Source: Lachnospiraceae bacterium | GTDB taxonomy: Bacteria > Bacillota > Clostridia > Lachnospirales > Lachnospiraceae | Assembly (NCBI GenBank): GCA_022793375.1 | Contig: JAAWCS010000001.1 | Location: 19,059-83,058 of the forward strand | Direction of reading: 5' to 3' | Length of the DNA stretch: 64,000 nt | In this document: positions 17,463 through 25,882 of the stretch, piece after piece | Layout: every line of letters starts with the position of its first letter | Position numbering within the stretch: position 1 is the first letter of the stretch | Notes under the pieces: generated by a model | What the model was told of the DNA's origin: nothing | The model's input: the letters and a program-made list of their open reading frames with translations, nothing else | Database searches by the model: none | Made by a program: the position numbers and the translations under genes

Positions 17463-19010
17463 ATGGACAGAAGAGATTGGAATGACATAGGTAAGGAAAT
17501 CCGCAATGCGGTACAGGATGCCATCAGCAGCATGGATTTTGCCGACTTGAATCATCAGATCACGGACTCGGTCAATGAGGCGTTGGAAGAGATACAGCTG
17601 GCTTTTGACGGCGGCCGGCGGGCGGACGGCCGGGAAAGGGCCGGTCATTTTGGTGAGCAGGAGGCCCGCCGGCGCGCACAATACGAGCAGAAGCGGGCGC
17701 AGGAGATGCGCCGCCGCCAGGAGGCACGGCAGCAGGCGATCCGCCGGCAGCAGGAACGGGCGAGGGAGCAGGCTGCCTGGCAGAAGGAGCAGGCAAAGGA
17801 GGCAGAAGAGCGCCGCCGGGAGCGGGAGCAGATGCGGGCCGAGGCCCGCAGACAGGCCAGGAAAGCGCAGGACGGCAGCCTTTCACAGAAGGGTCAGTTT
17901 CTACATGACCAGGTCCGGGCCGAGGCCGGCTATATGCGAAAAGAAATTAGGCGGCGTGCCAATGTCATCGCCAGGCGGCCGAAGGGATCGGTGGCGCATG
18001 TCCTGTATACGGTGTTTGGCAGCGTCTGCCTGAGCATCGGGATTTTGCTGGCGCTTTTGTTTGGCACGGTTGCCCTGACCGGCGACCTGGCTTTGGGCGG
18101 CCTGCTTGTCCTTCTGGGGCTGGTGATTGTGCCGGTGGGCGGCACCGGTATCTGGATGCTGCTTCGGGGGGCCGGGCATCGGGGCCGTCTGGGCCGTTTC
18201 CACACCTATGTGAATTGTATCCGCGACAAGGATTACATTAAGATCGGCGAACTGGCAGCAGCGGTTCACCGCTCCGAAAAATATGTCCGCAAAGACTTAA
18301 AGAAAATGATTGAGTTGGGGATGTTCCCGCAGGGGCATATCAGCGAGCAGCAGAATCTGTTTATTTTGGATCATCAAACCTATGCCGAGTATGAGACCAT
18401 GCGCCAGGAGGTGGAATCAAAGAGCCGGGCGATGCAGGCGGAGACACCGCAGCAGCAGCTTCTGCGGGAGACAACCGAGCGCGGCCGGGAATACCTGGCG
18501 ATGATCCGCAAGGCAAACGACGCGATTCCCGGCGAGGAGATTTCAAAGAAGCTCTCGCGTCTGGAAAAGGCGGTCAGCCGGATTTACGAACAGATCCAAA
18601 AATCGCCGGACAAGTTAACGGAACTGCGCCGTTTCCAGGAGTATTATCTGCCGACCACTCTGAAACTGGTGGAGACGTACCGGGAGTTCGACGCCCAGCC
18701 GATTGCCGGAGAAAATATTACGACGGCCAAGCGGGAGATTGAAGCGTCTCTCGATACGATCAATCAGGCGTTTGAAAAGCTGTTTGACAGTTTGTTTGCC
18801 GATACGGCGATGGATGTGTCAACGGACATTTCGGTACTGCAGACGCTGCTGGCTCAGGAGGGACTGACGGAGGAGGACTGGAGAGCGGCCACCGAAGCGG
18901 AGGCAGAATATCTGTGGGATCTGCAGACGGTATCCGAAAACCAGGCGGCAGGCTCCGGCCAGGTAAAAGAGGCAGGGCAGGCAGCAGCCGGCCAGCGCCT
19001 GGGCGTTTGA
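17463..19010 (+). CDS. XpaC-family membrane protein
   Basis: About 515 residues. Residues 60-150 are a long charged Arg/Gln/Glu/Ala coiled coil. Two membrane helices follow (about 180-230: SVCLSIGILLALLFG and GGLLVLLGLVIVPVG). A cytoplasmic C-terminal half contains the XpaC-like domain (RKANDAIPGEEISKKLSRLEKAV onward). XpaC proteins were named for hydrolysis of an indolyl phosphate dye, but their real role is unknown; they sit beside TelA, as here. ATG 17463 is preceded by GGGAGG. The coiled coil makes it longer than the short Bacillus XpaC. It may form a membrane scaffold with TelA; this is inference from conserved pairing. Confidence 0.75.
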   Translation: MDRRDWNDIGKEIRNAVQDAISSMDFADLNHQITDSVNEALEEIQLAFDGGRRADGRERAGHFGEQEARRRAQYEQKRAQEMRRRQEARQQAIRRQQERAREQAAWQKEQAKEAEERRREREQMRAEARRQARKAQDGSLSQKGQFLHDQVRAEAGYMRKEIRRRANVIARRPKGSVAHVLYTVFGSVCLSIGILLALLFGTVALTGDLALGGLLVLLGLVIVPVGGTGIWMLLRGAGHRGRLGRFHTYVNCIRDKDYIKIGELAAAVHRSEKYVRKDLKKMIELGMFPQGHISEQQNLFILDHQTYAEYETMRQEVESKSRAMQAETPQQQLLRETTERGREYLAMIRKANDAIPGEEISKKLSRLEKAVSRIYEQIQKSPDKLTELRRFQEYYLPTTLKLVETYREFDAQPIAGENITTAKREIEASLDTINQAFEKLFDSLFADTAMDVSTDISVLQTLLAQEGLTEEDWRAATEAEAEYLWDLQTVSENQAAGSGQVKEAGQAAAGQRLGV

Positions 19011-19038
19011 TAACATGTATTAAGGAGGAGAAAAAGGC

Positions 19039-20202
19039 ATGGAAGAATGGAAGGAACTGCAGGCAGAGTCGCCGACACTTACCTTTACCCCGTTTGAAGA
19101 GACCGCGGCGCCGGCCGAATTGGCCGTCGAGGAGCCAAAGAAGGTCGAGCAGGTGATTTTTGACGAGAGTACGCTGAGCCCGGAGGAGCGCAAGATGGTG
19201 GATGATTTTGCGAACCAGATTGAATTGAGCAACAGCAATCTGATCCTGCAATACGGCGCGGGCGCGCAGAAGAAGATGGCGGACTTTTCCGAGAATACGC
19301 TCAGCCATGTAAAAACCCGTGATTTAGGGGAGATCGGCGACGCGCTCAGCCGCGTGGTTTCGGAGCTGCGCAGCTTTGACGAAGAGGAAGAAAAGGGCTT
19401 TTTGGGGATTTTTAAGAAGGGCAGCAACAAGATTGAATCGATGAAGGCCAAATACGCCAAGGCAGAGACGAACGTAACGCAGATTGTCCATGTGCTGGAG
19501 AATCACCAGGTGACGCTCTTAAAGGATGTGGCGATGTTAGACAAGCTCTATGAGCTGAACAAGACCTACTTTAAGGAGCTGTCGATGTACATTCTGGCCG
19601 GCAAGAAGCGGCTGAAAAAGGTGCAGGAGGAGGAACTGCCGGCGCTGCAGAATAAAGCGGCTATGAGCGGGCTGCCGGAGGATGCGCAGGCGGTCAACGA
19701 CATGCTCTCGATGATGAACCGCTTCGACAAGAAACTCCATGACCTGGAACTGACGCGGATGATCTCCATCCAGATGGCGCCGCAGCTGCGCCTGGTGCAG
19801 AACAACGATACGATGATCTCCGAGAAGATCCAGTCCACGCTCGTGAATACGATTCCGCTGTGGAAGAGCCAGATGGTGCTGGCGCTGGGCGTATCGCATT
19901 CGGCGGAAGCGGCCAAGGCCCAGCGGGAGGTTACGGATTTAACGAACGAGCTTTTGAAGAAAAACGCCGATATCCTCAAGACGGCGACGATTGAGACGGC
20001 CCGCCAGTCCGAGCGCGGCGTGGTGGATATCGAGACCTTGCAGCATACGAATCAGTCGCTGATTACCACGCTTGACGAGGTGATGCGCATTCAGGACGAA
20101 GGGCGCGAGAAGCGCCGCAGCGCCGAGGCCGAATTGGGCCGGATCGAAGGCGAGCTGCGCAGTAAGCTTCTGGAAGTCAGCGGCGGAGCCGGCCGCAGAT
20201 AA
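19039..20202 (+). CDS. TelA-family toxic-anion resistance protein
   Basis: 387 residues, soluble and mostly helical, with the TelA/KlaA signature regions: GIFKKGSNKIESMKAKY (about 118-134), KDVAMLDKLYELNKTYFKEL (about 160-180), QMAPQLRLVQNND (about 245) and PLWKSQMVLALG (about 273). TelA homologues were linked to tellurite resistance and to tolerance of cell-envelope stress, but their biochemical role is unknown. It lies 28 bases after the XpaC-like gene with an AGGAGG site, so it is in one operon with it, the pairing also seen in Bacillus (xpaC-yaaN). Confidence 0.88.
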   Translation: MEEWKELQAESPTLTFTPFEETAAPAELAVEEPKKVEQVIFDESTLSPEERKMVDDFANQIELSNSNLILQYGAGAQKKMADFSENTLSHVKTRDLGEIGDALSRVVSELRSFDEEEEKGFLGIFKKGSNKIESMKAKYAKAETNVTQIVHVLENHQVTLLKDVAMLDKLYELNKTYFKELSMYILAGKKRLKKVQEEELPALQNKAAMSGLPEDAQAVNDMLSMMNRFDKKLHDLELTRMISIQMAPQLRLVQNNDTMISEKIQSTLVNTIPLWKSQMVLALGVSHSAEAAKAQREVTDLTNELLKKNADILKTATIETARQSERGVVDIETLQHTNQSLITTLDEVMRIQDEGREKRRSAEAELGRIEGELRSKLLEVSGGAGRR

Positions 20203-20278
20203 ATTTCGATTGTAAGACATGAATTGCCGGGCCCTCCTATATATTATCAGTAAAAGAGAAATATGGGATACGACGGAC

Positions 20279-21097
20279 ATGAAAAAAAACGGGAAACAAA
20301 TGGCAGTAAAGGCGGCGGGGACATTGGCTCTGTTCGCCTTTATGTATCTGCTTGGGACCATGATCGGCGTGTGGGTGACAGCGCATCAAAACGCTTCGGC
20401 CCAGGTGTTAGAATCGGAAAACTGGGGGCTGGGCTTTGGCACGGAGGGGCAGAAGCCGACGGGAAATGTGGGCGCCGAGGAACTTAAAAAATACGATGCC
20501 TGGTACGTGGCCCCGACCGAGGAAAAGGTGATCTACTTAACCTTCGATGCCGGATTTGAGAACGGCAATACGCCGGCGATTCTTGATGCCCTGAACAAGC
20601 ACGGGGTATCCGCGACCTTCTTTTTGGTGGGCAATTACCTGGAAACAAGCCCGGAACTGGTAAAGCGGATGGTCGAGGAGGGGCATACGGTCGGCAATCA
20701 CACCTACCACCATCCGGATATGGGGAGCATCTCGGACCGGACAGCCTTTGAGGAGGAACTTACGAAGCTGGAGGCGCTTTATAAAGAGATAACCGGACAG
20801 GAGATGACCAAATATTATCGGCCGCCGCAGGGAAAATACAGCGAAAGCAATCTAAAGATGGCTAAAGAGCTGGGTTATCAGACGTTCTTTTGGAGCCTGG
20901 CCTATGTGGACTGGTATGAAAACGACCAGCCGACCAAGGAGGAAGCCTTTGATAAGCTTCTAGGCCGTATCCATCCGGGGGCGATCGTACTGCTGCACAG
21001 CACATCCGCGACCAACGGGGCGATTCTTGATGAGCTTTTGACCAAGTGGGAGGAGATGGGCTATACCTTCCGGCCGTTAAGCGACCTGGCAAAGTGA
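20279..21097 (+). CDS. Polysaccharide deacetylase, PdaA-like
   Basis: About 272 residues. An N-terminal membrane anchor or signal (GTLALFAFMYLLGTMIGVWV) is followed by a NodB-type deacetylase domain: IYLTFDAGFENGNTPAIL (first Asp; this position is usually DDG in the wider family and DNG in PdaA), GNHTYHHPDM with the metal His pair, YYRPPQGKYSE and ILLH-type closing (AIVLLHSTSATNG). PdaA removes acetyl groups from muramic acid during delta-lactam synthesis in the spore cortex; the FE/YENG pattern supports this subfamily. The catalytic base and metal positions look intact. ATG 20279 was chosen because the preceding in-frame codons do not form a signal sequence; its ribosome site is weak. Confidence 0.78.
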   Translation: MKKNGKQMAVKAAGTLALFAFMYLLGTMIGVWVTAHQNASAQVLESENWGLGFGTEGQKPTGNVGAEELKKYDAWYVAPTEEKVIYLTFDAGFENGNTPAILDALNKHGVSATFFLVGNYLETSPELVKRMVEEGHTVGNHTYHHPDMGSISDRTAFEEELTKLEALYKEITGQEMTKYYRPPQGKYSESNLKMAKELGYQTFFWSLAYVDWYENDQPTKEEAFDKLLGRIHPGAIVLLHSTSATNGAILDELLTKWEEMGYTFRPLSDLAK

Positions 21098-21113
21098 CGC
21101 GGGGCGCGGCCGG

Positions 21114-22004
21114 TCAGAGATCGTCGGCTTCGGCGCACAGGTGCCGGATCAGCAGGTGGACGGACAGCGAGTGCTCTTTGCCCGGCTGGCTGATAATATA
21201 GGTGCCCCAGCTCTGGTTCTGGCAGCGAAGAGGCAGGATGCAGAAATTCCGCAGGGGAGTTTCCAGGCGCTGCGGCGGGCAGGACCAGGTAATGGCCCTG
21301 TGTTTGCGGGCCAGGGACTGTGTGGCCCGGTTGTCCTGGATGCAGAACAAAAAATCCGGTTCAAAGCCCTGGGTCCGGCATTCCTGCAGCAAAAAGCGGT
21401 GGGCGTGATTTTGAGCGCCGAAGGAGATGAAGGGCTGGCCTTTTAAATCGGCGATTTCCAGCTGCGAGCGTCCGCTTAAGGGATTCTCCCTGTGAATCTG
21501 CACGTAGAGACGGGTGTTCTGGATGCGGATGGCATTGAGCTCGGTTAAGAGGGCGTCGTAAGCGCCGACAATGCCGAAATCGGCTTTGCCGGAGAGAACG
21601 TCAAAGACAACGACGGCGTCGGAATTTTCGGAGAGCACGAGTTCAATCTGCGGGTATTCTTTTTGAAAGCTGAGCAGGGGGTCCAGCGATAAAAACGTCG
21701 CGGCCCCGAGTCCCATGGCGATGGAGACTTTGTTTTTCTGCTGTTGGCTGTGGGAGAGGATGTTTAATTCCATGGCGTCAAACTGGGAGACAAAAGGGCG
21801 GGCCTCCCGGTAGAGCCGCTCGCCCAGATCGGTAGGCTCCAGCCGCTTCTGGCGGGTGACAAACAGCGGGCCGCCGAGTTCCTCCTCCAGTTTCTGCAGT
21901 TTTTGGCGCAGAGCCTGACGGGAGAGAAAGATTTCGGCAGCGGCCCTGGCATAGCTGCCGTATTGATAAGTTGCAATAAAATAACGCAGTTCCTGTATAT
22001 CCAT
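21114..22004 (-). CDS. LysR-family transcriptional regulator
   Basis: 296 residues. The N-terminal winged helix-turn-helix (ELRYFIATYQYGSYARAAAEIFLSRQALRQ) is followed by the linker helix and a substrate-binding-like effector domain. It is transcribed in the same direction as the flavoprotein gene at 22752-24536, with one oppositely oriented small gene between them. LysR proteins usually control a nearby gene in answer to a small molecule, and a TTGTC-N5-GACAA dyad lies upstream of that flavoprotein promoter. GGAGG precedes the start, and a sigma-A promoter lies at 22045-22073. The effector is unknown. Confidence 0.9.
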   Translation of the reverse strand: MDIQELRYFIATYQYGSYARAAAEIFLSRQALRQKLQKLEEELGGPLFVTRQKRLEPTDLGERLYREARPFVSQFDAMELNILSHSQQQKNKVSIAMGLGAATFLSLDPLLSFQKEYPQIELVLSENSDAVVVFDVLSGKADFGIVGAYDALLTELNAIRIQNTRLYVQIHRENPLSGRSQLEIADLKGQPFISFGAQNHAHRFLLQECRTQGFEPDFLFCIQDNRATQSLARKHRAITWSCPPQRLETPLRNFCILPLRCQNQSWGTYIISQPGKEHSLSVHLLIRHLCAEADDL

Positions 22005-22044
22005 AGCTGCCTCCGGGTGTTTGTGCGCTTTGGTGTCTCAGTCC

Positions 22045-22073
22045 ATCATACTGGTTTGTTTGAGAAAAGTCAA
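22045..22073 (-). promoter_or_regulatory. Promoter for the LysR gene
   Basis: On the minus strand: TTGACT (22068-22073), 17 bases, TATGAT (22045-22050), about 40 bases before the start codon. Confidence 0.6.
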
Positions 22074-22130
22074 TATTGAGATGCGCCAAACAAAAAAGGA
22101 GCGGCGGATACGGGAAAAGAGGAGGAACGG

Positions 22131-22610
22131 ATGTCGGAAGATACGAGAGAGCAGCAGGAGGAACAGTTTTTGCAGAGCTGCCGGGAAATGGAAGCGTTGA
22201 TGGCGCGCCTGCCGGAAATGGAAAAGAAAAATGCGCTCTGGAAACGGATGTGCCAGGCAGAGCAGCTTTTGAAAGCAGGCGAAGCGTATGACCGCCTGGT
22301 AGCGGAGCGGGCTTTTCAGGAGGAGCAAAGAAAACGCTGTCAGGAAGCCGGAAAAAAAGGCCTTTCGGCCTATATCGAAGCGCAGATGGGGTATCGGCAG
22401 GGACCGATTACAGAGGCTAAGCGGACGTATGACAGGCTGCTAAAAGAAAGCGGGTTTGAAAGTGCGCAGGAGGCGCGGGAATGGCTTTCCTGCCGCGGGG
22501 AAAACCAGGAGGCGCTGAAACAGGAGATAGAGACGTTTCAGGACGCGTACAGCCAGGCTCTGTTGGAATGCCAGCGGCTGGATAAGGAACTTTGCGGGGA
22601 AGAAGAATAA
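22131..22610 (+). CDS. Small coiled-coil protein of unknown function
   Basis: 159 residues, strongly charged, with no membrane segment and predicted almost wholly helical. Two cysteines recur in QSCREMEA and RKRCQEAG contexts. The segment LLKESGFESAQEAREWL (about 107-122) resembles the short hydrophobic repeats found in the coiled coils of SbcC-type nucleases, but there is no ATPase or nuclease here and the likeness may be generic. The ATG has a GAGGAACGG site. It is divergent from the LysR gene and ends in a large hairpin shared with the flavoprotein gene downstream. I cannot assign a function. Confidence 0.7.
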   Translation: MSEDTREQQEEQFLQSCREMEALMARLPEMEKKNALWKRMCQAEQLLKAGEAYDRLVAERAFQEEQRKRCQEAGKKGLSAYIEAQMGYRQGPITEAKRTYDRLLKESGFESAQEAREWLSCRGENQEALKQEIETFQDAYSQALLECQRLDKELCGEEE

Positions 22611-22615
22611 AGAAA

Positions 22616-22707
22616 GGGCTGTCGTAAAACCGGGTTTGATACGGCATATGCACGCGTGCATATCGTATGTCATACCAAACCCGCGTTTTGCGGCAGCCCG
22701 GTTTTTT
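22616..22707 (+). terminator. Large imperfect palindrome, bidirectional terminator
   Basis: An 84-base imperfect inverted repeat: GGGCTG at the left end, AGCCC at 22695-22699, and a perfect 18-base palindrome ATATGCACG/CGTGCATAT in the centre. On the plus strand it is followed by six T (22702-22707); on the minus strand it is followed by a T-rich tail. It lies between two converging genes. The stem of about 40 base pairs is much longer than a usual terminator and could be a remnant of a small repeat element. Confidence 0.7.
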
Positions 22708-22751
22708 ACGAAAAACCCAGCCGGTTTAACGGCCTTTTTTGACAAAGAGGA

Positions 22752-24536
22752 TTAGACGGTAGCCAAATGCTCGCCTAAGAGTTTGCCCCAGCACAGGCAG
22801 CGGCCGTGGGAATTCCCCTGGATGTTGATCGGGTAATCGTAGGCGTACATGTCGCCCGAGCAGTTGCCGATGGCGTAGAGACCGGGGATGACCTCGTCGT
22901 CCTTGGTCAGCACTTCAAAGTTGTCGGAAATATGGATTCCGCCGACAACCGCCAGCAGGCCGGTTCCGACCTTGGTAGCGTAGAAGGGGCCTTCCTTGAT
23001 CGGCGTCATAAATACGGCCTCTTTGTAGAAATCCTCGTCCTCGCCGGCTTCGCACAGTTCGTTGTAGCGGGCTACGGTCGCCAGGAACTGCTCTTTGGGC
23101 ACATCGATGGCGTCGGCCAGCTCCTCCAGCGTGTCGCATTTTACATAGTTGCTCGTGCTGTCGTTGCTGCCGTTTTCAACGCCCTGTTCTACGGTCTCTA
23201 CAAAATAGTCAACAGCGTCCTGCTCGTTGGAGCCGTACATACGGAAGCTGTCCCAGAACATGCCGCCGCCATAGGGCAGGCCGTTTAAGAGATCGGTCGG
23301 CCAGTTTTTGTCAAAGATCGACCAGGCAAAAGTAGACTTGGCCTGTTCCATGATGCCGACGCATTTGCCCTGGACCCATGTCGCCTCATTCATAAAACGC
23401 TTGCCCTTGGGGCTTACGAAGAGGAACGGGCCATGGAAACCGGCGGCTGCCTGCGGATGCATCATGGTCGGCCAGGGGCCGTCCTGGAGGCCGGCGCCTA
23501 CCCAGCAGGCCATTTTATGGCCGTCGCCCGTATTGCCGAAATCGCTGCAGAGCCGCTGCAGAACCTTGGTGCCGATGGGGGCGAAATATTCCATCATCTC
23601 ATCATCGCGGCTGATGTCGCCGGTTGCCAGAACGACTGCTTTGGAGGCCGTGTATTTGATATAACCGTTTTCGTTGGTGCAGACAGCTCCGGTGATGCGA
23701 GCCCCTTCCTTTACCAGCTGTACGGCCGGGGTGTTAAAGACGAACTGTACGTTGTCGCCGCCCTGTTCCTCGGCATATTTCTTCAAAAGATAGGGCGTGC
23801 CCAGGGCCATGCCGTATTCCTCAAAGATCGGGCCGCCGGCCAGCATATGATAGGAATGCTCTTCTTTATGTACCGGGCTGTTGGAAGCGTTGGCGGTAAT
23901 CAGGCAGGTCGTGCCGTTTGCCTCGGCGATGTCTAACAGCCAGTCCATGCAGCGCTCGGACTCGCGGAAATATTTGGCGACCAGGGATTCGCGGCAGCGG
24001 CCGCCGCAGGTTTTCATCCAGCGGGCCATGTTGAGCGGCTTGTCAATGACATAGCCCTCCGATTCGTAGGGCTTTAAGGCGCGCGACGAGATCGCGCCGG
24101 TGCCGCCGACGCCATGGCCGTTTAATTTATCGTCTTTTTCGAGCAGAGTCACCTTCAGGCCCTGTTCGGCGCAGGAAGCGGCCGCGGCCACGCCGGAGTA
24201 ACCGCCGCCGATGATCAGCACTTCCGTCTCGACGGTTTCTTTAATCTGCGACTCGTCAATCGGTTCGGGAGCTACTTCCCAGGAATGGCCTCTGAGAGTC
24301 GTCTCTTGGGCCGCGGCCGTGGTTTCCGGTACGGCGGCACTGGTGGTTTCCGGTGCGGCAGCTGTGGTCGCGGCCTGCGTGGCGGCTTCAGTCGCAGCCT
24401 CGGTAGCGGCTATTGTCGATTCACTGGCCGCTGTAGAGCATCCGCCAAGGACACCCATCGCGGCAACGCTGACAGCGCCGGCCGCCGCGCTCTTTAAAAA
24501 GTCTCTGCGGGAGATTCCGTTCGTATTCGTTTTCAT
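22752..24536 (-). CDS. Tat-exported FAD-binding lipoprotein, reductase-like
   Basis: About 594 residues. The N-terminus has a twin-arginine motif (SRRDFLK), a hydrophobic stretch and a lipobox ending in Cys (VLGGC), then a low-complexity Ala/Thr/Glu linker (about 35-85). The rest is a flavocytochrome-c/fumarate-reductase-type flavoprotein: VLIIGGGYSGVAAAAS binds FAD and IPGLYAIGNCSGDMY binds its other end. The usual substrate loop with Asn-Arg-x-Gly-Gly is replaced by a segment containing NSHGRC, so fumarate is unlikely. There is no FMN-binding or heme domain. ATG 24536 has AGGAGG upstream. It would act outside the membrane as a reductase or oxidase. The neighbouring LysR gene and the promoter dyad suggest induction by its substrate. 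Confidence 0.85.
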   Translation of the reverse strand: MKTNTNGISRRDFLKSAAAGAVSVAAMGVLGGCSTAASESTIAATEAATEAATQAATTAAAPETTSAAVPETTAAAQETTLRGHSWEVAPEPIDESQIKETVETEVLIIGGGYSGVAAAASCAEQGLKVTLLEKDDKLNGHGVGGTGAISSRALKPYESEGYVIDKPLNMARWMKTCGGRCRESLVAKYFRESERCMDWLLDIAEANGTTCLITANASNSPVHKEEHSYHMLAGGPIFEEYGMALGTPYLLKKYAEEQGGDNVQFVFNTPAVQLVKEGARITGAVCTNENGYIKYTASKAVVLATGDISRDDEMMEYFAPIGTKVLQRLCSDFGNTGDGHKMACWVGAGLQDGPWPTMMHPQAAAGFHGPFLFVSPKGKRFMNEATWVQGKCVGIMEQAKSTFAWSIFDKNWPTDLLNGLPYGGGMFWDSFRMYGSNEQDAVDYFVETVEQGVENGSNDSTSNYVKCDTLEELADAIDVPKEQFLATVARYNELCEAGEDEDFYKEAVFMTPIKEGPFYATKVGTGLLAVVGGIHISDNFEVLTKDDEVIPGLYAIGNCSGDMYAYDYPINIQGNSHGRCLCWGKLLGEHLATV

Positions 24537-24583
24537 GGTTTTTCCTCCTGTTTTTATGCGGTTCTTGTAAAAGAACTGTTTAT

Positions 24584-24638
24584 ATTTTATCAACATCAGG
24601 AGGGAATGAAAAGCAGGATTCTGTTGTCTGGATGACAA
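24584..24638 (-). promoter_or_regulatory. Flavoprotein promoter with LysR-type dyad
   Basis: On the minus strand, TTTTCA (24607-24612), 17 bases and TAAAAT (24584-24589) form a weak-35 promoter. Just upstream is TTGTC-N5-GACAA (24624-24638), with a further TTGTC at 24646-24650. The dyad centre lies about 54 bases before the expected transcript start, where LysR proteins commonly bind. A hairpin GTTCTT/AAGAAC (24561-24576) lies in the leader. Confidence 0.45.
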
Positions 24639-24738
24639 GAAGAGATTGTCAGAAAGCGATCATTGCCGGAAAGAAGCGGCGGCTGTCAGGAGAATGACGT
24701 CTGAGACAGGCCGCCGTGGTTTAAAACAAGAAAGCCGC

Positions 24739-25290
24739 TTAGAAAAACAGCCGGCGCAGACGGAACAGATTCAGTCCGTAGGTCAGTTCTATTTCCTGGA
24801 AGAACGATTCATATTCTTCGGGCGACATGGAGCCAATGGTGCGCAGGCCGATCAGCATCAGAGCCAGCAGCAGAATACCGATCACAACGTTTAAGCAGGC
24901 CATGACAATGCCGGCAATAGCCATACCCTTTCCCTGGGATTTCAGGCCCAGAATACCGAAAATAAGACCCAGGACGCCCAGAATCAGGCTCATTGCGCCA
25001 TAGGTCATCATCGAACAACAGACGCCGACCAGGCCGATGATGCCCAGCACCATCGAAGCGATGGCAAAACCCTTGCGGGCGCCGGACTGGCGCTCATAGA
25101 CAGGCTCCTGCTGATAGTAGCCGCCGTACTGGCTGCGGTTATCCTGGTAATAGTCGCTGCCGGTATCAAAGCTGCCGCCCTGCGAAGCCTGGTCCATCTC
25201 CTGATAGCCGCTGCCGTCAACCGGAGTCCCGCACTCGCTGCAATGCGTGCTTTTGTTCGGAAGCTCTTTTCCGCATACTTTACAATACAT
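24739..25290 (-). CDS. Zinc-ribbon membrane protein with DUF4190-like domain
   Basis: 183 residues. The N-terminal zinc ribbon has CKVCGKE and CSECGTPV (Cys about 3, 6, 17 and 20). A Gln/Tyr/Gly-rich linker (about 30-65) leads to three membrane helices with repeated GLIGL/GILGL patterns (about 72-150), as in DUF4190 proteins. The function of the family is unknown. The start codon is preceded by a GGAGAGAGG site. The gene stands alone. A GC stem (GGCGGCTGTC with GACAGGCCGCC, near 24671-24714) lies after its stop but has no clear T-run. Confidence 0.75.
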   Translation of the reverse strand: MYCKVCGKELPNKSTHCSECGTPVDGSGYQEMDQASQGGSFDTGSDYYQDNRSQYGGYYQQEPVYERQSGARKGFAIASMVLGIIGLVGVCCSMMTYGAMSLILGVLGLIFGILGLKSQGKGMAIAGIVMACLNVVIGILLLALMLIGLRTIGSMSPEEYESFFQEIELTYGLNLFRLRRLFF

Positions 25291-25397
25291 AGATCCTCTC
25301 TCCTTATAAAAGACGGTTTTACACCTGTCTTATACGGCTGCCAAAACCGGTCTGGCAGCCGTCCTTTCTCTTAATTGTACCGGGCGCGACGCAGTCT

Positions 25398-25553
25398 TTA
25401 TTCGGCTTCAAATACTTCTTTTCCCATCTGGCACAAAGGACAGAGAAAATCCTCGGGGACCTCGTCCCATTTTGTACCGGCGGCAATGCCGTTTTCCGGA
25501 TCGCCGGTCTCTTCGTCGTATACATATCCGCATACCGTGCAAACATATTTCAT
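25398..25553 (-). CDS. Rubredoxin
   Basis: 51 residues with both metal hairpins: CTVCGYVYDEETGDPE (Cys 5 and 8) and FLCPLCQMGKEVFE (Cys 38 and 41). Rubredoxin holds one iron in four cysteines and passes single electrons in the cytoplasm, often to oxygen- or peroxide-detoxifying proteins such as rubrerythrin, in anaerobes. The start was set at the ATG preceded by AAAGGAGT; the frame is open further upstream but without family similarity. A perfect sigma-A promoter lies at 25630-25658. Confidence 0.95.
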   Translation of the reverse strand: MKYVCTVCGYVYDEETGDPENGIAAGTKWDEVPEDFLCPLCQMGKEVFEAE

Positions 25554-25575
25554 AGAAATACTCCTTTCTGATGTC

Positions 25576-25590
25576 GCCTGTGTTCTCAGG
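25576..25590 (-). promoter_or_regulatory. Leader hairpin motif, rubredoxin copy
   Basis: In the rubredoxin leader, minus strand, the 15 bases CCTGAGAACACAGGC form a small hairpin (CCTG/CAGG). The same 15 bases occur on the plus strand in the clpB leader at 25883-25897, and 18 of 19 bases match when extended upstream. Both copies sit shortly before a start codon. The 362-base gap 25554-25915 holds only these leaders, the two promoters and the CIRCE. Confidence 0.5.
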
Positions 25591-25629
25591 GCATGATGAC
25601 ACACTTCTGTGTTTCCTTTTACCGATACT

Positions 25630-25658
25630 ACTATACTGCGAAAAACCGCCGCTGTCAA
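25630..25658 (-). promoter_or_regulatory. Promoter for rubredoxin
   Basis: On the minus strand: TTGACA (25653-25658), 17 bases and TATAGT (25630-25635), giving a leader of about 70 bases. Confidence 0.7.
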
Positions 25659-25818
25659 TTCTTCCCCGAATAGTCGGAAATTATGTGTTTTTTGACAAAG
25701 GAACGAATGCAAAAGAAGGACGGGGCTGTCTGCGGCCGGCGTCACAGAAAATTCAAAGAAATTTTTATTTCCCCCCTTTTCTTTTTCCGGAAAACGTGGT
25801 ATACCATAAATGTAAGAA

Positions 25819-25845
25819 TTAGCACTCAACAAGCGAGGCGGCTAA
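25819..25845 (+). promoter_or_regulatory. CIRCE operator (HrcA site) for clpB
   Basis: TTAGCACTC (25819-25827), nine bases and GGCGGCTAA (25837-25845). The left half matches the CIRCE consensus exactly and the right half has six of nine bases of GAGTGCTAA. It lies about 70 bases before the clpB start. HrcA represses heat-shock genes through this element. A -10-like TATACCATAAAT lies just upstream (near 25800). Confidence 0.75.
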
Positions 25846-25882
25846 CAATGCCGCCGGACACCACAAGGATATACTATTATGG

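Noticed and set aside
22131..22610. SbcC fragment or pseudogene
   Set aside because: It has its own start, ribosome site and stop and no ATPase remnants nearby, so it is a complete small gene.
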